From the NCBI GenBank assembly GCA_021824175.1, contig JAKALP010000001.1, positions 62,001 through 126,000 of the forward strand: 64,000 nucleotides of DNA, in the 5' to 3' direction. Of this stretch, positions 51,073-59,743 are shown piece by piece (the first letter of the stretch is position 1; every line of letters begins with the position of its first letter). The notes below the pieces were generated by a model. The model worked only from the letters and a program-made list of their open reading frames with translations, made no database searches and was not told the DNA's origin. This stretch comes from Deltaproteobacteria bacterium (GTDB taxonomy: Bacteria > Desulfobacterota > Desulfobacteria > Desulfobacterales > Desulfosarcinaceae). Both the position numbers and the translations under genes were made by a program.

Positions 51073-52557
51073 TCATTGGCGTTTGCCGCGCCCTGATGTA
51101 CCATCTGGGAAAGCCGCAGGCAATGTAAAACTAAAAGTGGTACCCTTGCCGATTTGGCTCTCTACCCAAATGGTGCCGCCATGGGCTTCGATGATATTCT
51201 TTGTGATGCTTAATCCCAACCCCACGCCATCCGAATGTTGGCGGACCGTGGCTCCACGGTAGAATTTGTTGAAGAGCTTGCCTTGATCCTCTTCAAGGAT
51301 CCCTGGCCCATTGTCGATAACGCTCAAGGTCAAGCGGTTGCGTTTATCCAAGGAGCCGGCCCGGACCCAGATCTGGGTTTGGGGATCTGAAAATTTGATG
51401 GCGTTGCCGATCAAATTTAAAAACACTTGCTGCAAGTATTGCGGGTCTCCGCTGATATCGGGCGTCTCTGGCGATATTTCCGAAACGACATGAACTTTTT
51501 TGGATTCTGCGGCGGGTTTCAGGCTGGCGACGCAACCGGCTACCAAGGAGAATGTATCCACCGACTCATGGTGCAATTTCAAAGCGCCTGGCTCCAACCG
51601 GGAAGCTTGCATCAAATGGTTGAGCAGATCACAAATCCGGCCGATCTCTGATCCGGCAATTTCAAGAAATTTGCGCTGCCGGTTGTTGATCGGCCCCATA
51701 ACCTCCTCTTCGATCATGTTGACCGATTCGCGGATGGAGGTCAGAGGCGTGCGGATTTCATGGCTGAGCATGGAGATGAAGTCGGAGCGCAACTGTTCTT
51801 CCTGGTGCAGCCGGTCCGCCATCTCGTTGAAGGCTGAGGCCAACTCTCCGAATTCATCCTTGGAGTGTATCTTGAGTGGCTCGCTTTGGCGCGCTTTGGA
51901 AATAGAGCGGATACCACGCATGAGTTCTTTCAGCGGCCGGATCATGGAATAAGCCAGAAACACCACCCCCAGCAACCCTACGACGCTCGAAATCCCGAGC
52001 CCTATTAAGGCATTATGGATGGACTGAACCGCCCTGCGGTTCAGCTCGCGGGTTGCGTTCTCCACTTCGGCCTGGTTCTGCAGGCGAGCGTCGGAGATCT
52101 TGCTAATCCAGTCGTTGATGACTTTCTCCTGGATCCAAATAGTCTTGGAAGTACCGTCCTTACTCTTCTCTTTTTGATCGTCCTCTTCGGAGATGTATTG
52201 GCGATAGGCCTCAGACACTTCCTGCCAGTTGGGGGAAAGAATTTGACCCTGGGATTGCAGTGACAGAATTTTCGTCAGGCTGTCTTCGAACTCCTTGCGG
52301 GCCGCATTAAAGAATTGAAGATAGTCATCTTTCTTGAGCAGGTTGTATTTCTTTTCGTTTTCCTCCATGCTCAGCAGGTTTTCCAACATGCGTTTGGAGT
52401 AGGCGGTAATGGCGTAATTCTTACTGACGATTTGTTCTGATATGTGCATCACTTGTTGGAAATTAATATAGAGCATCAGTATCGTGCCGTAAAAAATGGC
52501 CACGATGGCGAAAAACCAAATCAGCAGTTTGCCGGTAATGCCGTAGCTTGGATCCAT
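51073..52557 (-). CDS. glrK: Sensor histidine kinase, GlrK/QseE-like
   Basis: 494 residues. Span 1 (about 10-32), a helical periplasmic domain, span 2 (about 183-207) and HAMP (SMIRPLKELMRGIRSISKAR) precede the kinase. HisKA: FISMLSHEIRTPLTSIRESV. ATPase: NLIGNAIKFSDP, DNGPGI and SDGVGLGLSITKNI. It lies 19 bases upstream of the qseG-like gene and would phosphorylate the GlrR-like regulator. The signal it reads is unknown. Confidence 0.93.
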   Translation of the reverse strand: MDPSYGITGKLLIWFFAIVAIFYGTILMLYINFQQVMHISEQIVSKNYAITAYSKRMLENLLSMEENEKKYNLLKKDDYLQFFNAARKEFEDSLTKILSLQSQGQILSPNWQEVSEAYRQYISEEDDQKEKSKDGTSKTIWIQEKVINDWISKISDARLQNQAEVENATRELNRRAVQSIHNALIGLGISSVVGLLGVVFLAYSMIRPLKELMRGIRSISKARQSEPLKIHSKDEFGELASAFNEMADRLHQEEQLRSDFISMLSHEIRTPLTSIRESVNMIEEEVMGPINNRQRKFLEIAGSEIGRICDLLNHLMQASRLEPGALKLHHESVDTFSLVAGCVASLKPAAESKKVHVVSEISPETPDISGDPQYLQQVFLNLIGNAIKFSDPQTQIWVRAGSLDKRNRLTLSVIDNGPGILEEDQGKLFNKFYRGATVRQHSDGVGLGLSITKNIIEAHGGTIWVESQIGKGTTFSFTLPAAFPDGTSGRGKRQ

Positions 52558-53059
52558 GAAGCCGTTCTGTAATCCATTAGGAGTTATGCTTTGTCGATAA
52601 TCTTTTTATAGTGCGTTTGTGGGACGACCGCAGAGTACTTATTAGACCTCACATTTAGCTGCTCTCCGTTCAGACCGGTCATAGTTGGTTGGGGGAGCAA
52701 AACGGTTTGCAGCCATTGGCAACTGGTGGGGCACTCTAGCAGAATGGACTTCGTAAATCAATTTCTTATCCATTTCGATGTGCAGCCTAGCAAACAGCAG
52801 TAGGAGGAAACAATTCCCTCGTTGCCGGACTTCCGGATGGGGATGGGGTGGGAAGAAGTGCCTTGTCAGTTCTTGACTGCAAAAATAGTAATCCCGTGAG
52901 AAAAATTGGTCCCTCATTGCCCGCGTTCACCTTTGGTCAGTAATTAATTCTCTGTTATTGTTTTCTTTTTTAAATTCACGCCACCGGCATGTTACTTGCT
53001 CCTAACTTTTTGATGCCATTGCTAAAATAAACCTTTACAGCAGCGGAAATACGAGTAAT
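52558..53059. other. Gene-free region upstream of glrK
   Basis: AT-richer sequence with no frame that carries a recognisable domain or ribosome site. A 91-codon minus frame (52642-52917) has no motif and Pro/His-rich composition; I do not call it. It should contain the glrK promoter. No sigma-54 -24/-12 pair was found by eye. Confidence 0.4.
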
Positions 53060-53275
53060 ATGAAGCCAACATCAGCAAGAGCAATCCATTCAGACAGGCG
53101 TCTTTTTGACAGGCGAAGCTTTCATTATTCGGATCATATTCCCGAGCGACGTTCGGGCGATGAGCGGCGGCTCTCATCTCCGCATGTCCAAGGGAAAAGA
53201 CCGATGAAGACACCAATTAAAGCTGAATGGGTTCAGCGTACCACTCCCCCCACCGTTCTTGGACATTGCAGTTGA
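53060..53275 (+). CDS. Small Arg/Asp-rich peptide with DRR...PERRSGxxRR motif
   Basis: 71 residues containing SDRRLFDRRSFHYSDHIPER directly followed by RSGDERRL. This repeated RR pattern resembles short peptides encoded before PilZ or signalling genes in Desulfobacterota. No ribosome site is visible, and the C-terminus (PTTVLGHC-like) looks unstructured. It precedes the duplicated-domain gene at 53385. It may be a regulatory peptide or a chance frame around a conserved motif. Confidence 0.45.
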   Translation: MKPTSARAIHSDRRLFDRRSFHYSDHIPERRSGDERRLSSPHVQGKRPMKTPIKAEWVQRTTPPTVLGHCS

Positions 53276-53384
53276 CCCCCGCCTTGGGGACCATCCCTTG
53301 ACTTGGGACTGCGATACGGATAAAGATCGGCACACGAAAAAAATCGGTGCGACCTCAAGCGGCACGGTTTCAGGAAGGAATGCA

Positions 53385-53804
53385 ATGATTCGGTTGGGCT
53401 CCCCATCATCTGACACACGCGAAATGAATTTGGATGACATCTTCAGTTCCCGTCTGAAATTAATGATCATCATGGCCAAAGCCTTTCTTAACGGCTGCCC
53501 CATGGGTGTGTGCCGCCGCAAAGCCATGTTTGACAATGCCTGCCATGTGGAACACGAAGCGTTGGAATTGGGCGGACTTATTGAAAGGCTTCCCGTGGCA
53601 AGCCACAAGCCCGGTCCATTGGCCTATGATTTTGTGTTTTATCAGCGAGTCAAACTGTTGGCGATTATGATGAAGGCCGCGGCCAAGGGCTTTCCCATGG
53701 GAGAACACCGCCGCTCTGCCATGCAGGAAAACCTTGATGTGATTTGCCAAACCCTTATGTTCAGTGGGCAGCCAGAGGCCATCGCCTTTTTAAAGGTGGC
53801 TTAA
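53385..53804 (+). CDS. Hypothetical protein made of two internal repeats
   Basis: 140 residues. It contains two related halves: RLKLMIIMAKAFLNGCPMGV-CRRKAM (about 27-52) and RVKLLAIMMKAAAKGFPMGE-HRRSAM (about 94-119). The shared pattern is KLxxIMxKAxxxGxPMGxxRRxAM, followed by an Asn. Both halves look helical. A longer frame exists, but AGGAAGG six bases before ATG 53385 sets the start. One base separates it from the receiver gene, so the two probably work together. No known family is recognised. Confidence 0.7.
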   Translation: MIRLGSPSSDTREMNLDDIFSSRLKLMIIMAKAFLNGCPMGVCRRKAMFDNACHVEHEALELGGLIERLPVASHKPGPLAYDFVFYQRVKLLAIMMKAAAKGFPMGEHRRSAMQENLDVICQTLMFSGQPEAIAFLKVA

Positions 53805-53805
53805 A

Positions 53806-54204
53806 ATGCCGGCCGCGACCGTTTCCAGCGGGCCGCAAATCATCATTATCGATGATGACCGTTTTGTCCGCGATTTTGCGGTTCACACCATTGAATTCGG
53901 TATTAACCGTGCCGTTGCCACTTTTGAAAATGGATTCCACGCCTGGCAATATATTCAAGAACGCCCTCGTCACATGGATGTGATCATTGCCGACGCTAAC
54001 ATTCCGGAAATGAGCGGCCTGGAGCTGCTAGAGCGCATTAAAACCCAATATCCTCAAAAAAATTTTATTATCACCTCCAGCAACCCTGCCCATGAAAAGG
54101 CCGCCCATCAAAAAGGAGCGGATGCCTTCCTGTGTAAGCCGTACGGGGTTAATGATCTTTTTGCGGTAATCGAGCAATTCATGCTGCGGCCATCCGCCGA
54201 ATAA
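53806..54204 (+). CDS. Single-domain response regulator
   Basis: 132 residues: IIIIDDDRFVRDFAVHTIEF (acidic triad), DVIIADANIPEMSGL with phospho-acceptor Asp, IITSSNPAHEK (Ser) and LCKPYG (Lys). No output domain. It is translated one base after the duplicated-domain protein and has a weak AGGTGG site overlapping that gene's end. The partner kinase is not adjacent. Confidence 0.9.
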   Translation: MPAATVSSGPQIIIIDDDRFVRDFAVHTIEFGINRAVATFENGFHAWQYIQERPRHMDVIIADANIPEMSGLELLERIKTQYPQKNFIITSSNPAHEKAAHQKGADAFLCKPYGVNDLFAVIEQFMLRPSAE

Positions 54205-54352
54205 ATTCTACGTTTGTTAACTCGCTTTTTTAGTCTCCTGTAAAGCCCGCGGAAACAGAAATCCCCAATTAAAATAAACTTCCGGCGGCAATGGCCGATA
54301 TTGACGATTGGAAACCTCCGGTGGTAATTTTATAAAAATGGAGTGCATTTCA

Positions 54353-55276
54353 ATGCGATTTTCCGCATTCTTCCTTTTGATTCTGTTCTTCACGGTATCA
54401 CTTCTGTGGTGCCCGCTGGTTGCCAACAGTCGCCCCGTCCTACCTCAGTATAGACTCGAAAAGGCCACTGCCCAGATTCCCAAGCGTTCGAGCCGGTGTA
54501 TGACCGGTTCCCAATTTTTGAATCATATTGAGGGCATGGATAAATATCAGCGCGAAGAGGCCATTTTCCAGGCCTTGCTGCAAGGTAACCTGCCGGATTT
54601 TTTGCGCCAGCTCAAACCGGTCACCATTCGTCATCGTTTTGATGACGGCCACTGGGTGACAGCCACCGTATTTGTGATGCCCGATTACCTCGCCATTGGG
54701 TCCAACAGTGACTTTGTTCGTATCCCCATGAATTTACATACAGCCAGGAAGGTTGCCGCGCGCTTTGGTTTTAATCTGCCGACCGAAAAGATTGTGGATG
54801 CAATCTATTGCCAGTCCGAATACCATTATCAACCTCAGCCCATGAGGCCTGGGCCTCAAATGCGCTCAACGACCTACTATCGCATCCATAACCAGAAGAT
54901 TCAAAAGCAACGCAAGCGCCTCGGTATCCCATTGAATGCGTTGGTCTGTGGCCACAAAAAGGATGTAGTGATCACCAATCAGCTGCGCCGTCATGATGAT
55001 CGAATTGCCATCTATGGTTGGCATACGCCTGGTGGCGAGCCCATCCAACCTCTAAGCACGGTCCACGGCGCCGGGTATGTTGATTACAGCCATGGGATTC
55101 GCTTGGTAAGCGACCTGGTTCTTATCGATGGCCAACCACGCTCTTTGTGCGCCATTATGGAAGATCCCGAGCTGGCGGCCGTGGTCAGCTATGAAGGGGT
55201 CATTGTCCATGCCCGCCAATGGATGGGGCATCCCGACCAATATCTTTCCAAACTCTTTCCTGAATTAAACAAGTAA
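54353..55276 (+). CDS. Secreted conserved protein of unknown function
   Basis: 307 residues with a signal peptide (MRFSAFFLLILFFTVSLLWC). GGAG nine bases upstream supports ATG 54353. The mature part has notable His/Tyr-rich motifs: HWVTATVFVMPDYLAIGSNS, STTYYRIHNQKIQKQRKRLG, VCGHKKDVVITNQL, YGWHTPGGEPIQPLS and GYVDYSHGIRLVSD. The clustered His and Asp could form a catalytic or metal site. I do not recognise the family. It stands alone between a receiver gene and a convergent FGE-like gene. Confidence 0.75.
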   Translation: MRFSAFFLLILFFTVSLLWCPLVANSRPVLPQYRLEKATAQIPKRSSRCMTGSQFLNHIEGMDKYQREEAIFQALLQGNLPDFLRQLKPVTIRHRFDDGHWVTATVFVMPDYLAIGSNSDFVRIPMNLHTARKVAARFGFNLPTEKIVDAIYCQSEYHYQPQPMRPGPQMRSTTYYRIHNQKIQKQRKRLGIPLNALVCGHKKDVVITNQLRRHDDRIAIYGWHTPGGEPIQPLSTVHGAGYVDYSHGIRLVSDLVLIDGQPRSLCAIMEDPELAAVVSYEGVIVHARQWMGHPDQYLSKLFPELNK

Positions 55277-55329
55277 CATGTAGGCGATAGGCGGATGTTG
55301 TATCGGCCACTGGGACCAGCGCCAATAGA

Positions 55330-56352
55330 TTATGGTTTGGTTTGAATGGTTTTGCAGCAGCGAAACCCAAGGTGGTAATTGCGGTGGCTGTTGGGGTCCA
55401 TGACTCGGCTGCCATGCCAAAAGGGAGCGCGCCAGCGGCACCAATCTTCATGGGCGCGGTAGGTATCGAAAATAAACCAGCTGCCCTTCATCTCGGTGTA
55501 GCCGAGGGTTTTACTTCCCCGGCTGGCCATTTCAGTCTCGTTGAGGGGCAGATTCATATGCTCGGCGGCGTTGCCGTTAAGATCGTAAACCAGCAAAGGG
55601 CTATGGCACTGGGGAAAACTGCCCGAGGGGTAGGTGTTGGAGCCGCAGCGGGACCAATTGCCGCCGTCACAGCCTGAGTTTTTGATGCTGGCCGCGGCGC
55701 AAACTCCTTCTTGATAAACAGGGCCGTAGCTCCATGACTTATCCGCCTGCCGTTTGCGGTTGTGGACCTTTCTCATCTGCTCGATGGCGGTTTCCGGGTT
55801 TTTGCCTTTGGCCATTTCAAAGTCGTAATCCGGTGGCTCCAGAGCTCCGGCACAAGCCCCCTCCCACTCGTGGGCATCGCACAATCGTTTGCCCATGGCC
55901 TCGCAGATCTCGGCGGCCTCGCTCGCCCTGACCCAAACCAAGGGATAGGTACATGGAATGTCAGGGAATTCAAATTGATCAATGCAGACTTGAGCTTCTT
56001 CCGGCTTTTGGGAGTCTGGGTTAAAGAGTGGCGCCATATATTTGGCCCCACAGATTTTTTCAAAGGAAGGGTCGTCAAACGAACGGGGGAGAGCGGCCGA
56101 ACGCTCCTGGCATTGGGCAATCGTCAGCGGATGTTGGGTAATGGCTGGGTTACCCTGGCCGATCATATTGGATCGGGCGAAGATGGCTCTGATCGCCGCG
56201 ATCTGTTCCGAACTCAAGCGGTGAATTCGCTGCACTTCTTTCAATAATTCCTCATTGATTTGGGAGAGGGTCCCGCTGCCCTTTTTCCCGGCTTGCACGG
56301 TGGTTAGGGCGATGGTCAGAATGGCGATAGCGGAGATCATCACGCGTTTCAT
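55330..56352 (-). CDS. Secreted SUMF1/FGE-sulfatase-fold protein
   Basis: 340 residues, signal peptide MKRVMISAIAILTIALTTVQA. The FGE-like domain shows VCIDQFEFPDIPCTYPLVWV, ASEAAEICEAMGKRLCDAHE, WEGACAG, LVYDLNGNAAEHM and the end motif NYHLGFRCCKT. Formylglycine-generating enzymes share the fold, but most bacterial members have other or no known functions. Many cysteines suggest disulfides outside the cytoplasm. Its ATG overlaps the upstream gene by four bases. Confidence 0.85.
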   Translation of the reverse strand: MKRVMISAIAILTIALTTVQAGKKGSGTLSQINEELLKEVQRIHRLSSEQIAAIRAIFARSNMIGQGNPAITQHPLTIAQCQERSAALPRSFDDPSFEKICGAKYMAPLFNPDSQKPEEAQVCIDQFEFPDIPCTYPLVWVRASEAAEICEAMGKRLCDAHEWEGACAGALEPPDYDFEMAKGKNPETAIEQMRKVHNRKRQADKSWSYGPVYQEGVCAAASIKNSGCDGGNWSRCGSNTYPSGSFPQCHSPLLVYDLNGNAAEHMNLPLNETEMASRGSKTLGYTEMKGSWFIFDTYRAHEDWCRWRAPFWHGSRVMDPNSHRNYHLGFRCCKTIQTKP

Positions 56353-58433
56353 GGGCGGGCCTTTCGGAGCAGATAAAAAAAGTCACGGTTGTCAGGAAAA
56401 TCTACGAAACGCGATAAAATGTGGCCATTTTTCTTTTTGTCCAGGACATCCATCCCTGTGATCAGGTGCTGGGTGATCCACCTGGAATCTTCCTGATGGT
56501 AGACGGCAAGATAGGTGTGCTCCAAAGCGTTAATATCCAGCATCATGGCATATCGGCATTGATAGGCCGCAAAGACTCGCGCCATGGCCGATGGCGTGGC
56601 CGCTGAAAAGTAGGCAAAAATCAAAAACCGTTGGTTTTCATTCTCCTGCAGGGCCAGGCCGGCGCGGACGGTCCGACAACGTTCGTCCACCGACCCGGAC
56701 CAGTTGCCCAGAGCCCAGCGGGGCACCATTTTCCCTACCGACGAACCTCCCGTATCGGGGTTGTAGTCGATGATGGGCAGTCCGTTCTGGCGGGCATGGC
56801 GGATACGCGCCAGATAAGTGTCGTCTTTCTCTGTCCAGGTTTTCAAGTCAACTCGACCATCGCTGGATATTAATACGGTGGCCAGAGCCGGCTGGAGTTT
56901 GCTCAAGATGGTGCCATATTCCATGAAGCCATAGTGGCTGCCATTGTTTTTCAGAGCCAAATCAGACCATTTAAAAGCGCCATGATAACGCTTAAAACCG
57001 CCGGCAAAAGCAGCCGCCACCCGGTTGTGGTTGCCGGGTGTGACAATGCCAGTCATGGCCAATGGATCGGTGTTGCCGATACCGTCAGGACCAGGCAACA
57101 TAGGATCTCTGGCGTGTTCAGGAACCCGGTCCGACCAGTTCACCCGGGGATGCTCGGTACCCATTTCAAATCCCAGGTCAAACAGCTCTAAATCAAATGC
57201 CACAAGGTAAACGAGAGCCGCGCCTTCCACGTTATCCAGAGGATTGACCTGAGAGCGGACCCTGGCTAAGACACTCGGCGCAATTAAATCGGGTTGAATC
57301 ACGCTGATAAAAATGCCGGGCAGATCCTTGGCGCGATACCAGCGTCCAACCTGAACCAAAGGTTCCGTTTCGCTGTCCAGGGCAATCCCCAGGTCGGTCG
57401 GCGTCAGCATATAATCAGCAAATTGCGCATTGATGAGCGGCGGCAGCGGTGCATCCGGGGGACCGTCGACGGATATTGCTTCCGGTGCAGCTGGCGCCAC
57501 AAGGGTGGAGGCGGCCAGGTAGGCGTCTTTGTAGAAAGTCTCCCGTACGAAGGTTGTAATTTTTTCCCCTTGCCATACATGTCGGCGTAGTAAATCAGTA
57601 ACGCTTTCAAGCGTGGATTTATTACCTTGGGTCTTGTTACGAACCAAAAGGCGCCCCCCGCAAATGGGCGCAAATGGGGAACCCGATTGAACTGCCTGGG
57701 TAAGAGGGTTGTTGGCTGGGTTATCCCACAATGAGCAATATCCTTGTCCCGAACTGGAATTAATCATAAGCCCATGCGGAAAATCCTGCGAAATGCTGAT
57801 GGTGTCACTCAGGGGGGCTGCACTCTCCAAATGATAATAGGTGACCCCATTTTCATCGGCCCATTGGAGCAGCAATATAAACCAGGTATTGATCCAGGGG
57901 TTGAGATTGATCAAGGCGGCCGTTCCGCCTCTGCCCGCATTGTCTCGGATGGTGATAGTATTGGAGGTGCGGTAAGGTTGAAGGTCAATGACGCTTTTGG
58001 TTTCGCGGGGGACATTTTCTTCCAGTTTATCCAAGTTCAAGGGTGAGCTTTCAGCGTTCCCAGAGGTCTGGGAGGTAGCAGCGTCTTGAATGGATAATAA
58101 AGCAATCGCGGACAGCGTCAGCGGTTCAAACTCAGGTCCGGTTGCGATCGAATTGCAGGGCCAGATCATCATTAAGGCGGCGATCAAGGCAAGGAGATGT
58201 GGGCGCTTTGGCAATCCCCATGGGAAGCAATTGGCCCCAAGTCGCGCTCGAATAAATACCGGCAACCAATTCGCTCCCCCTGGCGGCCTCTTTGTGGCGG
58301 CCAAAGGAGATCTGGAGAGATCTCTATGGAACTTTGACAACATCTTGGGCAATAGCCATCGAGATGGCGTACCCCCTGAAAAGAACTCACAGATAACGCG
58401 ACGAAACATAGATCTTAGTAACCGCCTGAACAA
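56349..58433 (-). CDS. Secreted protein with C-terminal phosphodiester-glycosidase (NAGPA)-like domain
   Basis: Up to 694 residues; the first ATG gives a long basic leader before a hydrophobic segment (LLALIAALMMIWPCNSIA), so the true start may be later. The C-terminal half (about 400-690) resembles the phosphodiester glycosidase family: VAAAFAGGFKRYHGAFKWSD, TVLISSDGRVDLKTW and MLDINALEHTYLAVYH. The middle has GIVTPGNHNR. The substrate is unknown. Four-base overlap with the FGE-like gene suggests the two secreted proteins act together. Confidence 0.65.
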   Translation of the reverse strand: MFRRLLRSMFRRVICEFFSGGTPSRWLLPKMLSKFHRDLSRSPLAATKRPPGGANWLPVFIRARLGANCFPWGLPKRPHLLALIAALMMIWPCNSIATGPEFEPLTLSAIALLSIQDAATSQTSGNAESSPLNLDKLEENVPRETKSVIDLQPYRTSNTITIRDNAGRGGTAALINLNPWINTWFILLLQWADENGVTYYHLESAAPLSDTISISQDFPHGLMINSSSGQGYCSLWDNPANNPLTQAVQSGSPFAPICGGRLLVRNKTQGNKSTLESVTDLLRRHVWQGEKITTFVRETFYKDAYLAASTLVAPAAPEAISVDGPPDAPLPPLINAQFADYMLTPTDLGIALDSETEPLVQVGRWYRAKDLPGIFISVIQPDLIAPSVLARVRSQVNPLDNVEGAALVYLVAFDLELFDLGFEMGTEHPRVNWSDRVPEHARDPMLPGPDGIGNTDPLAMTGIVTPGNHNRVAAAFAGGFKRYHGAFKWSDLALKNNGSHYGFMEYGTILSKLQPALATVLISSDGRVDLKTWTEKDDTYLARIRHARQNGLPIIDYNPDTGGSSVGKMVPRWALGNWSGSVDERCRTVRAGLALQENENQRFLIFAYFSAATPSAMARVFAAYQCRYAMMLDINALEHTYLAVYHQEDSRWITQHLITGMDVLDKKKNGHILSRFVDFPDNRDFFYLLRKARP

Positions 58434-58745
58434 ATAAACACCGTGTTGCGATTGATTCCAATTCTCCTGCTCCTCCAGTGGAAAAGCAAGATAAAACCAT
58501 ATGATTTTATCGGTCCTGAGGCCATACTTCTTAAAAAAATTGATTGCAAAATCAGCCGACTGAATTTAAGATGGAGTCTCATCACAGCGCATCAGGTCCT
58601 GCTCACCTCTCCATCATCTGGTTGATCTGCTTCTTCCTTTGAATCCGAGCGGCTGAATTAAATCTTTTAGGCCGGTATATTCCATTTCCCCCTTCACATG
58701 GGGGCATCTGAATTATTCTTTTTTCAATTCTAATGGGAGGTCACC
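58434..58745. other. Gene-free stretch
   Basis: AT-rich intergenic sequence between divergent genes. No frame with a ribosome site or motif is seen apart from the GGGAGG site of the next gene at its end. Confidence 0.4.
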
Positions 58746-59054
58746 ATGAGTATTAAAAAGGAGTATGCAAGAAATAAAATGATTTGCAAGGTGACGTTCG
58801 AGGTGCCGGAATCCCTGGGCAATAATGCGGCTAAAGCATTCGTCGTCGGGGAATTTAATAACTGGTCCACCTCAGCCACCCCAATGAAGCGCAAGAAAAA
58901 CGGGATTTTTACAGCCACCCTCGATCTGCAGAAAGGTCATGAGTACCAGTTCCGTTATCTTCTGGATAAAGATAAATGGGAAAATGAGGTTGAAGCTGAC
59001 AAGCTAGCCCCAACACCTTATGGGGATGCAATGAATTCAGTTGTTGTGGTCTGA
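58746..59054 (+). CDS. CBM48/AMPK-type glycogen-binding domain protein
   Basis: 102 residues, a single early-set carbohydrate-binding domain. Signature: KAFVVGEFNNWSTSATPMKR, then FTATLDLQKGHEYQFRYLLD and WENEVEADKLAPTPYGDAMN. The two Trp/Tyr faces expected for alpha-glucan binding are present. There is no catalytic domain, so it may target a partner to glycogen. GGGAGG lies before the ATG. Confidence 0.92.
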   Translation: MSIKKEYARNKMICKVTFEVPESLGNNAAKAFVVGEFNNWSTSATPMKRKKNGIFTATLDLQKGHEYQFRYLLDKDKWENEVEADKLAPTPYGDAMNSVVVV

Positions 59055-59207
59055 CATCAAGCCATCCCCAAAAAGGTTTTTGAATTAAAAGACTTTTTTG
59101 AAGGGTTTTGAAAAGCCGCGCACCCGTTATTTCGCGGTAAATTCATGGCCGACCCGATCACGTGTACATCTGGGCGTAAAGATCGGTCCAGGGAAAGGAG
59201 CGTGCGC

Positions 59208-59528
59208 ATGGAAAAAAGGTCCATGGTTCGGAGTCTCACGGCGCAATCCGTGGCGTGCCGCCGGTTTTCTATCCTGGAAGGTTCAGCCATGCATGAGGGG
59301 ACCATGCTGAACTGCTCCAATGGCGGCAGCTATATCGAAATAGACAAGCCCATCGATGAGGGCACGATCCTCATGGTCAAATCGTCTGGTGCGCCCAACA
59401 ATTCTGCGTCTTCAGAGATTCCCGAGGGCTTTCGGAGCGTATCTTTGGCTGAAGTCCGATGGTCCAAAATAATTGATGATGATTTTATGTGCCGGTTCGG
59501 ATTGGGCCTGAAATACTTTGATGAATGA
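59208..59528 (+). CDS. PilZ-like domain protein
   Basis: 106 residues. It begins MEKRSMVRSLTAQSVACRRF, with RxxxR-type spacing, then MLNCSNGGSYIEID in the place of the DxSxxG motif, and ends FGLGLKYFD. This fits a diverged PilZ c-di-GMP receptor; the Asp and Ser of DxSxxG are replaced by NCSNGG, so ligand binding is uncertain. GGAG eight bases upstream selects ATG 59208 over a longer frame. Confidence 0.65.
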   Translation: MEKRSMVRSLTAQSVACRRFSILEGSAMHEGTMLNCSNGGSYIEIDKPIDEGTILMVKSSGAPNNSASSEIPEGFRSVSLAEVRWSKIIDDDFMCRFGLGLKYFDE

Positions 59529-59660
59529 TCGTGCACCAACAAAGCCCCTGGATCGCCACTGTGTCAATGAACGGCGGATGCAACCAAGCAATTGCCAAGG
59601 GGTGAAGTAATCAGGAATTTTTCGGAAACACCACTTAAAGGAACGCTAAAGCAATAGACA

Positions 59661-59695
59661 AAGAGAGGGGCACGGTGCCTCTCTCTTTTCTTTTT
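59661..59695 (+). terminator. Rho-independent terminator after the PilZ-like gene
   Basis: AAGAGAGGGGCA (59661-59672) pairs with TGCCTCTCTCTT (59676-59687), one G-T pair, loop CGG, followed by TTCTTTTT. It stops the plus-strand unit before the convergent tatC. Confidence 0.9.
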
Positions 59696-59743
59696 CATTG
59701 TTTCGGTGATGGCAATCAAAGGGGAGTTAACTCAACGGAATAC

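Noticed and set aside
52642-52917. 91-codon minus-strand frame upstream of glrK
   Set aside because: No motif, no ribosome site and unlikely composition.
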